Origin: Entoloma clypeatum
Taxonomy: Eukaryota; Basidiomycota; Agaricomycetes; Agaricales; Entolomataceae
DNA: 64,000 nt
Assembly (NCBI GenBank): GCA_963565915.1
Contig: OY751493.1
Span: 3,286,001 to 3,350,000 of the forward strand
Reading direction: 5' to 3'
Positions within the stretch are counted from its first letter, which is position 1. Each line of letters opens with the position of its first letter. This document shows positions 47,595 to 58,003 of the stretch, piece by piece. Both the position numbers and the translations under genes were made by a program. Below the pieces are notes generated by a model. That model worked only from the letters and a program-made list of their open reading frames with translations. It did not search any database and was not told the DNA's origin.

Positions 47595-48756
47595 CTAGAG
47601 AGATGTTTGTATCAGTAAGAATATATCGAAGTATGACGCCGACCTGAAATTGGCGGAAGGCCGTTATTGAGGCCGTACTGAACCGCCGATTTGAGTGGTA
47701 TGGGTGGTGCCCTTCGTATACTGAGGACGCAGAAGGGTAAGAGAAGGACGAGCGGCGAGGGAATCATCGTACAAGGTTTTCTAGATCTTGCGTGCCAAAG
47801 CGTGTTGTTTGGCCAAATAAAAGCTGGCGCCCACAAAGCCAAATTGTCACCCACAACTTGGGACCGATTCGCACAAGCGGCGGAGAAGCTCGCAGTTCCA
47901 GCGGGAAAACGGTCAAAAGAGGCACGCCGATGCCACTGTGGTAACAAGGAGGACGATGGCGGAGAAAGAGACGCAGTGGATGCCAGGAAATGGTGAGCTG
48001 GAGCTATTCCAAAACCAAGGTGAGCATTCGGGTCTTTAAACGATCCCTCTACCAGACGGTTCTTTGAAGGCTCAGAAACAATCGTAGAATCTCCCAGGGT
48101 GACAGTATGGGGCGAGAGAGGGCTGGCCATCGCGAAACGTTTCATGATGGTCCGTGAAGGGGATTCGCTCCTTTCCGGCCAGCCAATGTGACGGGGAGTT
48201 CCGAACGAAGTGGGCGGCCAATGTCATTGCATTGTCGCTTTTTTTTTTGGCGCGTATGTAAGTACGCAACCATCTGCGAACAAAGGAGGAGGTCGGAGAT
48301 GACGTCCATCACGCCGCCTCGTCCTACCCGGTTACCTTCCCCATCAGGCGACATGTCACCAGAAGTAGACGGGGCGCAGCACGACGCAGCTTTCTGTGAG
48401 TCGGCAAGCTGAGAACTAATCGAAATCAGTTGTATTTCATCCAGGTTGGTCTGATATCCTGACCCAATGGTTTCAAGACCTCCCGCCTCACACTGCGACT
48501 CGGCGCATGAATCGGATAAATCGCCTGGGCTTCTGTCACAGCTAGCACACCTCGGCCAATTTTCTTCCGTTGGCATGAAGTTTACATCTCACGTGTGCCA
48601 CCCTCGATTCCTTCACATTATCACATTCCATATTCAGCAGTTTGTAATATGACGGCATTCATGTTGTACATCAAGAGGTAGTAATACAGTGCTATGAAGT
48701 ACATGTTAAGTAACCATAACTTGATACAGAATGGGATTAGAGTAACATGCGGTTTC
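47595..48756. other. 1.16-kb interval upstream of the F-box gene, unresolved
   Basis: The interval holds the leader of the F-box gene: a convincing intron 47596-47643 (GTCGGC...CTCTCTAG on the minus strand), and a second acceptor with a long pyrimidine tract ending near 47719. It also holds two minus-strand open frames (47612-48145 and 48142-48576) that overlap by the sequence ATGA. The plus strand shows nothing convincing. A T-rich run lies at 48238-48249. I cannot decide between 5' UTR exons and an additional small gene. Confidence 0.4.
48142..48576 (-). CDS. Possible small Cys-containing protein
   Basis: An uninterrupted frame of 144 residues starts at MPTEENWPRCASCDRSPGD and has several cysteines near the start (CASC, SCAESQC) plus a helix-like stretch IQLISISSQLADSQKA. 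The last 35 residues (after QKKKRQC) look unlike coding sequence, so an unseen intron or a shorter frame is possible. No family is recognised. It might instead be leader exon material of the F-box gene downstream on the same strand. It is reported only because the first 100 residues look protein-like. Confidence 0.25.
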   Translation of the reverse strand: MPTEENWPRCASCDRSPGDLSDSCAESQCEAGGLETIGSGYQTNLDEIQLISISSQLADSQKAASCCAPSTSGDMSPDGEGNRVGRGGVMDVISDLLLCSQMVAYLHTRQKKKRQCNDIGRPLRSELPVTLAGRKGANPLHGPS

Positions 48757-51008
48757 TCAGTTCCAAGCACCAGGGATGGTTTCGCCGGAACCAGAAATTG
48801 CATGTGGCTTCGGCGACATCGCAAGGAGTTCTTCCAGTAAAGTTGTTACAAGATCATCTTCGTCCTCGTTGGTGAGAACACCTCCGCGGGGCAATTGAGC
48901 TCTTATCTTCGGGGCCAGAGTCGGACATGATTGTTCAGTAAATCCCATCTGTTGAGATTGTTAATGCGGTCACCAGAGAATTTTGTGAGGCTTACATCTG
49001 CCAATCTTCTGAGAATACGATTCGTGGTACGCGACGCAAAATCGGTGTGTCCTTGGCTAGCATGGCGACCAAGGGATTTGTGGCCGGGATAGGTTTTATT
49101 CCGGTTGACGCTTACCACCTCGAGAGTAGGATTGCCTTTTCTCCCCTGAACAGCAATAGCGGCAGGTGTATGCGATTCTACTGGTAGATCTTTCGGCATC
49201 GCTGATGGAACTTGACTGGGGCCAAGTTCCGCATTATCGTGTCTATCTTGAACAGCGGCCGTCAGGGGCGTAGAGGACAGGGCTGGTGGATTTCTAGGCA
49301 CCGCTACGAGAGGTACACTGGAGCCACAAAAAAAAATAAGTAGGCAGAATTGCAAGATGAACAGGGCTTACGTCTGAACATGGAACGGCCGTCTCTCCTC
49401 CCTAGCTTTGCGGAGCTGATCTCGCTCCAAACGATATTTGTGCTTGTCGGCTTTGTAGCGAGCTTTTGCTGCATCAAATTGAGCCTTGATCTCCTGTGGC
49501 CCCAGCTTCGGCTGAGGGTTCATATGCGAAGGGGGTGGCGGGGGTGGAGCATGTGAAAGCAACCATGCAGGATCTGGTCCCCAACCTGCGGGAACTGCCG
49601 GTGGTGGCGGCGGCGGAGGAGGGGGAGGGGGAGGGGGAGGCCCGCGGCTGGACGTGAACCCGGCATGTAACCCCGATCGTCCATGGACAGGGGCGAAGGG
49701 AGGAGGTCCAAACGGCGGGGGATGGGGCATTCGTGTTCCCCAGGAATAGGGGCCCCAAGGCGGATTGAAGAAGGGGATATGAGGGTAAGATGGATGAGAA
49801 GAACGGCTATCGCCTGTAGAACCGTCGCCATTGCCTGGTTGAGTTCCCTGATTACCTACTGGTGCAGATCCCGCCAAAGTATCATTGTTCGAGCCAAGTA
49901 CATGCGATAGGCTTTCAAAGATTCCACCGAGAGCTTCGGCCACTCGTTTCGCAGCCTCATCTTCCGCATCTCTTCGTAACTGCTCGGTTGCACCGGCCAA
50001 CTCTTGTGCAGCACGAGAAATTGTTTCCTGGTGATCCGTCCAGTATGTGCCGTTGGTAGCGTTGCGTATGATATTATGAATGCCTTCGGATAACTCTGGA
50101 TGCCCATTGATAGCAATTTTGAACGCGTTCAGAAGGGAGGCGATATCGTTGGAGAGAGAAGGCGAAGCCCTCTCGTTCGAAGGGTTTATGGATGGCAAGG
50201 GGGGGTCAGGGAAAGAGTCTGAAACGGGCTCTGCCGAGGAATCTTGAGCGGGCACCGCTTGCGCCTTCACTTTCGATGCGCTTCCTTCTGCGCTGAATTC
50301 AGCAATTGGAGTGTTGAAAGGTTTTGGGGTGGTGTCTTGGTCACATTTGTTGCGTGAACTGATATCGTAGACATGGACTGGGTGTTTCTGGGGCGCATAC
50401 TCTGCAAGAATCGAGGCTGTGGACAAGATGTCGTCATCAGTGGGGGCTTTGTCCTTGCCTTTATCCAAAGCAACGAGAAATGGACTTTCTGGACTGGAGT
50501 GCATCGTAGAATGGGCAAAACTCTGGTGATCACCGTTGCTGCCACTGTGAACGTTGCTGAGGTTACCCGCGTCGCTCTCTACAACTTCCAAGAAGGCGTG
50601 AGGCGCAGTATCGAAGGGGGACCGTATGCCGAACAGACCAGGAAGAGGCTGGTGTGGGAGGGGGAGTGACTGCCAGTCGTCTTCGATATCCGCTGAAAAA
50701 GGGTTATTGGCCCTTGTGGTCTCGAAGAGAGGTTTCTGGCTACGAATAGAAGACAGGTCCTGAACAGTGAACTTGATTACCTGGCCAGGTTGATGTGAGA
50801 CGCGGTAAAAGTCCTCGAGCTCCCCCTGAGAGCTCAGGGTGACCTGATCGTTCTCGGAGTCTAGATATGCGACAGAGACTTTCTCGATCGGTATCCCATA
50901 AAGAAGCTCTATTTTGGAAGCGAGCGCTTGCCAAGATGGAGTGTCTGGGAAAACGAGGCGACGGGTGACACCGTTTGGTTCGATAAGCTTGCAATGCGTT
51001 GTAGACAT
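48757..51008 (-). CDS. PB1-domain protein with proline-rich linker and UBA-like C-terminus
   Basis: The first exon (about 49370-51008) starts MSTTHCKLIEPNGVTRRLVF. Residues about 5-82 form a PB1 domain: basic VTRRLVF on one face and the acidic OPCA-like YLDSENDQVTLSSQGELEDFY on the other. A long disordered region follows, then a helical stretch (SLLNAFKIAINGHPELSEGI, AQELAGATEQLRRDAEDEAAK). A Pro/Gly-rich segment with a run of roughly 13-14 prolines (about 49600-49641) comes next, then a charged coiled helix (FDAAKARYKADKHKYRLERDQ). The last exons end with TNRILRRLADMGFTEQSCPTL and EDDLVTTLLEELL, a UBA-like three-helix pattern. This PB1...UBA layout recalls NBR1/p62 cargo receptors, but no ZZ or NBR1 domain is visible. 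It is head to head with ketopantoate reductase (122 bases). Confidence 0.75.
49600..49641 (-). repeat. Proline-codon microsatellite inside the PB1/UBA-like gene
   Basis: On the minus strand this is a run of CCN codons (CCT, CCC, CCG, CCA) that encodes about 13-14 consecutive prolines. The purine-rich plus strand has GGGGGA repeats from 49618. It is a length-variable type of tract. Confidence 0.8.
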
Positions 51009-51130
51009 AATGAGGGATGAGGAAGAGCAGGTCTCAAAGTGATTCCGACCCTTATTATAAACGGTGCTGTTTCGGACTCCGAACTGCGCAAAGCTGCTGC
51101 GGGTACTTACGTTATACAACAAAGCCTTGC

Positions 51131-52336
51131 ATGCGATTTCATGTCTTGGGCCTCGGACCCGTTGGCTCTCTGCTAGCCCACCACCTCCGCCGCACCCTTC
51201 CCGAACACCATTCTATCACTCTCATCCATCGGACACAGGGTCAGGCAAACGCTGCTAACATCAGAGGAGAAATCTGCGTCGAAGTCAATGGCGTGGTCTC
51301 AACAGCAACCGGCTTCACCTCCGAACCCTTTGACCTGCCAAATACCTCTCAAACGCTCAAAGAACCAATCACCCAACCTACCAGCGAAGACCAAAAAATC
51401 GAGTCGTTATTCATCACGACCAAGGCTCATCAAACCCTGCCCGCCATCCGCCGACTTCTACCTCGTTTGTCCCCCAACGCCACCATCGTCCTTTTACAAA
51501 ATGGCATGGGTGTATACGAAGAGCTCACACATCGCCTCTTCCCCAATGCCGCCTCACGCCCTCATTTCGTCTTAGCCTCCAACACCCATGGTGTCCTTCG
51601 CAAGGACAGCCACCACTTTGTCCACGCGGGCGTCGGCGGCATCATGTTTGGAATTGTACCAGACCCCCACGAACGTGACTTCGAAGCAGGCTTCCAAGAC
51701 CATACCATCCTGAAACCAGATCGAGTACCTCGTCTCTCCGATATCTCCACCGTAGCAGACGATCCATCATATGAGCGGTACAAGAGCCTGCGAAGCACCG
51801 TCGCAGCTTTGCTGCTCCTGGACGCTCTCAACCTGTCATGGAAGCCGATGGCAGATGTGCAGACGGCTTTGCGCCAGAAGCTCGTCGTCAATGCTATCAT
51901 TAATCCACTCACCGCCCTCATGGGATGCCGGAACGGTGATGTCTTACAGACAGTATTCTCTCGACGCATTGCAGATAGGATATGCCAAGAGGCATCACAA
52001 GCATTCCAGGCTCAATTCAGAGCAGACGCAAAATCGTGGCTCGGGTCCCTTGCTTCTGCCGGCGTCAACACGGAAGGTGTCTCGATTGCACGCATGCCTC
52101 AAGTTCTGACCGAGCAAATGCTGCAAAAGGAAGTGCTCCGCGTTGCGCAAGTTACGAGAGGCAATATTTCTTCCATGCTGGCCGATATCCGGTTCGGCAA
52201 GCCAACTGAGATTGACTTCATCAACGGATATCTTCTAGGACTGGGTCGTGCCCACCACGTTCCAATGCCGGCCACCGCTACACTCCTTAATCTGGTCAAG
52301 ATGCGCAGCGCTATCCCTCTAGACCAGTCACTATAA
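51131..52336 (+). CDS. PAN5: 2-dehydropantoate 2-reductase (ketopantoate reductase)
   Basis: A single exon of 401 residues. The NADPH-binding Rossmann motif GLGPVGSLLAHHLRR lies at residues 6-20, followed by ITLIHRTQGQANA. The active-site lysine segment is FITTKAHQTLPAIRRLLP, then IVLLQNGMGVYEEL and the second-domain block KLVVNAIINPLTALMGCRNGDVL. Near the C-terminus ISSMLADIRFGKPTEIDFINGYLLGLGRAH matches the conserved 'SMxxDxxxGRxTEIDxINGxVV' pattern. The enzyme reduces ketopantoate to pantoate for pantothenate and CoA. ATG 51131 gives the Rossmann motif the usual distance from the start. Gene symbol by the fungal name. Confidence 0.93.
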   Translation: MRFHVLGLGPVGSLLAHHLRRTLPEHHSITLIHRTQGQANAANIRGEICVEVNGVVSTATGFTSEPFDLPNTSQTLKEPITQPTSEDQKIESLFITTKAHQTLPAIRRLLPRLSPNATIVLLQNGMGVYEELTHRLFPNAASRPHFVLASNTHGVLRKDSHHFVHAGVGGIMFGIVPDPHERDFEAGFQDHTILKPDRVPRLSDISTVADDPSYERYKSLRSTVAALLLLDALNLSWKPMADVQTALRQKLVVNAIINPLTALMGCRNGDVLQTVFSRRIADRICQEASQAFQAQFRADAKSWLGSLASAGVNTEGVSIARMPQVLTEQMLQKEVLRVAQVTRGNISSMLADIRFGKPTEIDFINGYLLGLGRAHHVPMPATATLLNLVKMRSAIPLDQSL

Positions 52337-52619
52337 GATCTCAAACTACAAATCCCTGTCCTATTTTCGAGGCTCGGGGACAGACGTCGCTGGGGCTTCA
52401 GCCCAAAAACTCGTGATACCCACGACGTGTTCTCCCGTGCGGACAGCCTTGCCTGGCTGTTATCGCCATGATACATGCCAGCATATCTTCGCTTCATGTG
52501 AGGTCGACTCTCGCGACGATCACAACATGTATATCGAAAAATGGAATGGTTTTCGCGGACCAAAATATTGGGTATAATACAAGATATACTGTAATGAGAT
52601 ACATTCTAAATGACTGACA

Positions 52620-54466
52620 TCAATGATCATCCGAGTTCGGTTTGCCCCATTTTACAATGCGGGTAGCCCCATCGCTCCATGATTCCACACGGCGACGCGC
52701 GAGGAGGGACATTGTTGACTTGTCAGTGCCTACGAAACCGAGCCCCAAGGACTGTATCGCCGCGTCAATGAATACAGGATACCTTGTGCAAACGTCAGTG
52801 ATATTCCCATCTTAGACCGAGTGTATGTATGAGCCTTACCATAGACCCAGAGTTTCAACAGTTTGGGAATGATCCACTGAATACCACCCCTGGGCCTTGA
52901 CATCGTCCCACCAGGTCGCGTTTTTCTCATCACTCGTCATAATAACATGGTTTACTGAGATTCCTTTGCGTTCTCGAAGCTCTTCCTTCACTTCTTGCAC
53001 GCGTCGTGCAATCACGGTTATAGAGGCAAAGCAGCCTGTCGGGCCCTCGTCGCAATGTACCCCGAAGTCCCCGTGACGGATATGTATCGCAATCCACTGA
53101 GTTGAGGATCAGAAAAACAAGTGTGTACATGCCAAACACGGACTGACTGGGGGCGTAGGATGTCCCTCTCCGACTCCGATGGTCTTCCTCACATATTGGT
53201 CTGCAAGACCCTCCATGAGAGGCGTCCAGCGCACATGCTGCCCGACGAATCTCCAAGCCGGGCTGTAGTCAAATTCGAACTCGAACGGCTAAGGAAGTCT
53301 CATAAGCTCAGGACTGCTATGAACGAAATGTGACCATACTTGATTGACGCAGACGTAATACAGATAGTCATAGCACGCCAGATGCTGGTCTGGAGGTAAC
53401 GAAACGTGATGATGGGGAGATTCCAAGGGTGTGACGAGGTTTGCGGCTCGCGTTTCCGGGAAGGCAAGTGAAGCTAGACCCCAAAACGAGCTGTGGAAAT
53501 CATGTGGAAAATGAGGGATGACTTTGATCCATGTAGGAGCCTTGGTGTACGATAGATCTAGAAGAAGCGAAATCAAAAACTGGACACATCCGCCAGTGTA
53601 CTTGGAACTTGCCAAGCTTGAGATGGTCGGGAACAGGGCTTGGTCGTGGAAATGCCTCCCTATCCTGGACCGCTTGCCAGGTGTCCCAGCACCCGAGTTC
53701 CTCGACTGTTTCGCTACTCCTGTTTTTGACTTGATGCCATTCGATGACGGGTTTTCCGAGGGCCTTCCTAAGACGAGGGACATCAAAAACAAGACCAAAA
53801 TCAATGGTGGGAGCGGTGCCGATATGAGAGGGGGTGAACATGGGGATAATTGGAATGCGGTCTGTAATAAGCGCCAGATAGACGAGATTTATCTGTTGAT
53901 GCAAGCTTGAGGAAGTAAAATGGATGACAAAATGACCCTTTGGCTCACATAGGTCATAACATCGTTGGCTATGGGGCGGGGACTTGATCAGTAAGGAGAG
54001 ACGTGAGGAACTGCGACGTACTCCATCCAGCTGAGATCCAGGACGTTATATATTGACGGTCAGGTCGCAGGTTATCTGTTGAAAGGTAAATCCAAGCATG
54101 AATGAGGATTCGTGGTGCGTTCTGACCTCGGAAGCGAGAGGTAGGTGGACCAAGGAGATTGGACTCGGGGCCAAAGGGGTCGATGGGCGGAGACTCGGGT
54201 TGCGAGGTGTTGTTGGGTAGGGATATTAGGGAGTCGTCAGCTGGAATGGTGTTCGATTCACTTGTCGAAGTTCGAAAGCGAAATAGAGAAAGGGCCAAAA
54301 GAGAGAAGACGGTTAGAGCACATATGGTGGCAAGCCTACGTGTTTTGGAAGTGGGAAGCTTCGTGGCCCACGGTGGGCGGGAGCGGTAAGGGTTGGCCGT
54401 GCGATGGCCGAGGAATGCTTGCTGGTCTTCCTCGTCTTGCATTGGCTGGAACCAACCTGAAGACAT
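52620..54466 (-). CDS. Type II membrane O-fucosyltransferase-like glycosyltransferase
   Basis: The N-terminus MSSGWFQPMQDEEDQQAFLG is cytosolic. One signal-anchor helix follows at about residues 45-62 (RRLATICALTVFSLLALSLF), then a Ser/Thr/Pro-rich stem. The luminal part has LRPDRQYITSWISAGW, LVYLALITDRIPIIPMFTPSHIG, PPWIAIHIRHGDFGVHC and FVGTDKSTMSLLARRRVESW. HIRHGDF matches the H-x-R-x-G-D motif of GT23/GT65/GT68-type fucosyltransferases. The final exon ends at 52620. Several small introns are present, for example one splitting LGLWYPVFIDAAIQSLGLGF. The acceptor is unknown. It converges on ketopantoate reductase (about 280 bases between the stops). Confidence 0.75.
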
Positions 54467-54615
54467 TCAAATTTTACATAAAAACAGCAGTCGCCCCTGT
54501 CTTTCCCCGCGTTCTCAGCAGTTCTTTCCCCCTTCCGACTCGGCCTCACAGACGTCCACGTCCCATTTGCAACTTTCTGCCCCATCCTACAATCTCACCT
54601 TAATCGCCACAATCC

Positions 54616-54944
54616 ATGTCAAATAACAACCCTGTTCTTCCCGTCAAGGATCTTATTCGCCGCACTTGTCGCAAATGGGTTCTTCAGTGGGGTTGCTATT
54701 CTGAGGAAAGCTCCATTTTCGTACTCATCGCTCGTCTCTTGGTGTGCATTGCAGGCTCGCTGAGCATCAGACTCACGCCATGCTCTTGAAGGTGAAACCG
54801 CAACCTCCTCTCTTCTTCCCTGTTCCTTGCTGACAGGCGTTTATATATTCAGTATCTTCTCACTGTGGGAGCCTGATCAAGATTGTTCTTCTTCTTCACC
54901 GGGGGCTGAGGCACATCCGTTCTGGTCATTCTCAGCAGGGGTAG
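54616..54944 (+). CDS. Possible small spliced gene (doubtful)
   Basis: A start codon in good context begins MSNNNPVLPVKDLIRRTCRKW. An intron ending CATTGCAG near 54752 would lead to an exon LAEHQTHAMLLK. A second, well-formed intron (GTGAAACC...GCTGACAG) leads to AFIYSVSSHCGSLIKIVLLLHRGLRHI and a stop at 54942-54944. The total is about 65-70 residues. The first donor (CA/GTGGGG) is poor, and no other GT donor keeps the frame, so the model is weak. No family is recognised. The start is 149 bases from the divergent O-fucosyltransferase-like gene, the spacing seen for genuine pairs in this window. Confidence 0.25.
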
Positions 54945-55609
54945 TCAGACGGCCACGTTCGGAAGCGACAACATATGTATAATCATGAATTGTTGATCAT
55001 TCATTCGACCTCTGACTTATGACTGTGAAACAGATTCAGATACACCTCGACATCTCCATGCTGGGATATTGGATTGACAGGGGGCTGCAACGCAGAACAG
55101 CACCTTGATCCGCCACCATTTGCCTGTTATGTAGGTTCCTCAGTTCAGGTTAAATCAGGTCCTGCTTAGCTCGCTAAAAGGTTGCCCGGTAGGTACAGAT
55201 GTACATTATTTACATTCATAAACTGAATCAGAACTGAACTATCCCGCCAGGACCCAGGAGCCCTCCCAGTGTCAGCTTGTCAGGCAATTTGACTGATGGA
55301 TCGATGATGCATTGGTAATGGTATGTACATAAGTTAGCAGCGTACTACGAGGCACCGGTGCTAAAGCGAAATATGAAGGACTCCAGACCGAGGTTTTGTA
55401 CGATCAACGCTTTCGCATTCAGAAGCCTAAGTCAGATTAGGCCTATATATAGATCCCCTATCCCAACCTCCTGGATAACGACCCGAAGTACACCCGAAGT
55501 GGCCTTAACAAGGCTTTAGGCCTTAGGCCTTGGGCTTTGATGTGATGCTACTCGCATGGCACCATGAATATTAGCTGGCACTTTGCTATCCCTACCCCAG
55601 TTGCCCAGT
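54945..55609. other. 665-bp non-coding interval upstream of the acyltransferase-like gene
   Basis: There is no convincing coding exon on either strand, and stop codons are frequent in all frames. Visible features are TATATATA at 55444-55451, a 9-base direct repeat ACCCGAAGT at 55481-55489 and 55492-55500, and a CCTTAGGCC-rich imperfect repeat at 55501-55534. This is the largest clearly gene-free stretch in the window. Confidence 0.6.
55444..55451 (+). promoter_or_regulatory. Candidate TATA element of the acyltransferase-like gene
   Basis: The string TATATATA lies 158 bases upstream of the ATG at 55610 and is followed by the direct repeats at 55481-55500. Most neighbouring genes have no such element this clearly placed. 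No transcription start is known, so this is suggestive only. Confidence 0.35.
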
Positions 55610-57612
55610 ATGTCCGTCATCGAGTCTGTTTCTTGCTTGCCTGCCTCGGCTCAACCCTGCCCCCCGCTGTTCAACCCATCTTACAATGCATCCAATCCTC
55701 CGTTTCTTAGCCCCGGGTCCAGGACCGTCAGCCAGGCGTCATCGTCGTCGTCGTCCCAAACAACACTGGTGGACACTACCAACGGCAGGGTTGAACGTTG
55801 TATGGGCGATACCGAGGCATCGTACTTTCTGCCTTCTCGGGAGAGTGGCGTGAATGACATGTCAGCACTTGATACATTTCTGTGATTACAGTCGTGACGT
55901 ACCATATGAACTTACCACAGGTATCTTCATTTGGGTTGTCATGCCCCTCCTCGATTATTTGAGAGTGAACGCGTTCGCGTGATATGGGCGCTGCTCAGGC
56001 TTCGACATCCCCTACTTGCCTCCAAGGTCGAGATGCATAGCTATACTGACATCCGATTTGTGTAATTGTCACCATTGCCTGCTGAACGTGCTTCATCTCT
56101 AACACTTCATGTCACTTCAGATATCATCCTCCTCGTTCCGTCGAGAATGCGCTGGATGATGCCGCAAGTAATCTAGAATATCGCACACAAGCGAAAGATG
56201 GTGCGTCTGTCTTTCATTCTCATTCTCTATCTTCATCGTTTCTCATTTATCTTATTTTGTCAGAACTGCTTGACGCTTATCTCAACGGACCGCGCACTCT
56301 TTCTCAGAATCGTCTTTCATATCTCATTGTTTCATGCGAGTCCAGAAGTCTTCTCATCGACACTTCAGCGGAAATTGCGGCGAACCATGACATCTTGATC
56401 TGCGCTACCCATTTTCTAGGCGACGGTATGGCTCTTCACCGGTTCGCGAATGACTTTCTCGGCTTGCTCGGCAGCTCCTTGACAAATTACGAATTAACAC
56501 TCACTCTCTCTTCAGAGTGGCAGTTACGATGCGGAAAATTGCGAGACGAGGTGTTTAATGCCCTGGTGTTGAAAAGACAATGTCGTTGATCATCACCTTC
56601 ATAGCATTCCACACTCCCACCAGCGCTGGAAGAAAGACTACCCACACTCGGCGGCCGGTTCAGTCAAGCGGTCTCCCGCGTCGATTTCAGAAGGAGCCAG
56701 GAGAAACTTATCGTAAGCTTTCGATTGACCCTTCTAATTAATGTAGACTCATTACCAGAACAGGGGGGCCACGTATTCCCCCAGCGGTGCTCGGGTCCTC
56801 GTCGATCGATTACACCTGTCATATCCATAGACGAGAAGACCACGAAGGATATCTTGAAGCGTTGTAAGTCACACGGCGTTTCGATATCCAGTGCCCTTTT
56901 TGCCCTCTGCAACATTGCTTGGGCCAAGACGTCGAACCAAAAACCAGAAATACCTATGTTCGTTCTCATCTTGGCTGGAACAATTTTCATCGTCATTGAA
57001 CGGACCATGTACAGGATGATGTACTCGGCTCTCAACCTACGGCCGTACGCGATGGCAGACGCGAGCCTTCACGATTCGTATTGGTACCTTGCCATTGGTT
57101 ATTTCAACATCATACTGCCCTCCTTCCTCCCGCGCTCAGATGGCCTTGACGCCATATTTTGGCACAGGGCCGGTTTGGCGAAGAAACAAAGTGCTGATGC
57201 GGCTAAAAGTCCAATGACCGTCTCTCGTAGCCTCGAAATGGCGCGTGAGCGTGGATCTCGAGCTCGAGTCTGGGCGAAGGAGGATGACGATAAGGCAGCT
57301 GGAACGTGGGTGCCCCCGCCCACCGCACACAAAAGGCCCGCCGAGAGACCCCCCTCCAATGCGCTCATTGGACTTTCGTTACTTGGCAATCTCGACGGAA
57401 TATACAAACATTCCACCTTCGGGGACATTCAACTCCACACGCTGACCACAGGATCACGTCAACGTCCAGGTGGAATGCTTTTATTCGGTTATACTTTCGT
57501 TGGAAAACTGTGGATCAGTCTGGGCTATGATGAAAATGGGTTCGAAAGCGAAACTGTACAAACGTTTTGGAAGAATTTGTTTGCTTCCATGAAAGGGTTG
57601 CTTATCGATTGA
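55610..57612 (+). CDS. Condensation/acyltransferase-like (HxxxDG) protein
   Basis: Several exons join in phase (an AT/G...TAT join at 55922, and GT/ATAT at about 56121). The N-terminus is Ser-rich and disordered (MSVIESVSCLPASAQPC). The fold then begins with RVRVIWALLRLRHPLLASKVEM and continues LEYRTQAKDELLDAYLNGPR. The catalytic-type motif HxxxDG is present as ATHFLGDGMALH at about 56410-56445. Later blocks are GGHVFPQRCSG, ISSALFALCNIAWAK, MYSALNLRPY and LLFGYTFVGKLWISLGYD near the end. This matches the chloramphenicol acetyltransferase/condensation/BAHD superfamily in a form typical of Agaricomycetes. The His and Asp-Gly are intact, so activity is plausible, but neither acyl donor nor acceptor can be named. 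No PKS, NRPS or P450 lies nearby. Confidence 0.78.
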
Positions 57613-58003
57613 GTCTTTCAATCCATTTTTCTTGCACGTATCGGGACTTTGAATAACGTCTGGCATCATTTGCTCTCGGGTATCTGTCATTATTGTAGAT
57701 TGGGACTTGGATAGAAGTTGCTGCCACCACAATTCCCCGGGCACACAGCCTTCATTCGTTCTGAACTGTTTTTCTGTACTTTGGGAATGATCTTTACCTG
57801 TCAACTTACTGTATAAGTCATGACTGGTCGAAAATATCTGGCAAAGCATGTGTTGGTGAATGCGTCAAGGGAGAGGCATGGGTACCTAGAAAATACAGAA
57901 ATCACAACAGCCTGGAGTCCCACTCATGCTGCGAGTGATTAACGGGTGCCCAAAAGATGATTGCAAAGGCGGGCGACGACCACTTAGAAAAGGATCCCCT
58001 CTA
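57613..58003. other. 3' interval between convergent acyltransferase-like and TBC genes
   Basis: The 391 bases lie between two converging stop codons. A minus-strand open frame crosses it into the acyltransferase-like coding region but has no domain features. It presumably contains both 3' UTRs. Confidence 0.5.

Noticed and set aside
49350..49910. Plus-strand frames across the proline-rich exon
   Set aside because: The strong codon bias of the proline/glycine tract leaves other frames open; the minus-strand PB1 frame with its conserved ends explains the region.
57481..57849. Minus-strand frame of about 120 codons between acyltransferase-like and TBC genes
   Set aside because: It overlaps the end of the acyltransferase-like coding sequence and shows no protein-family features or splice continuation.
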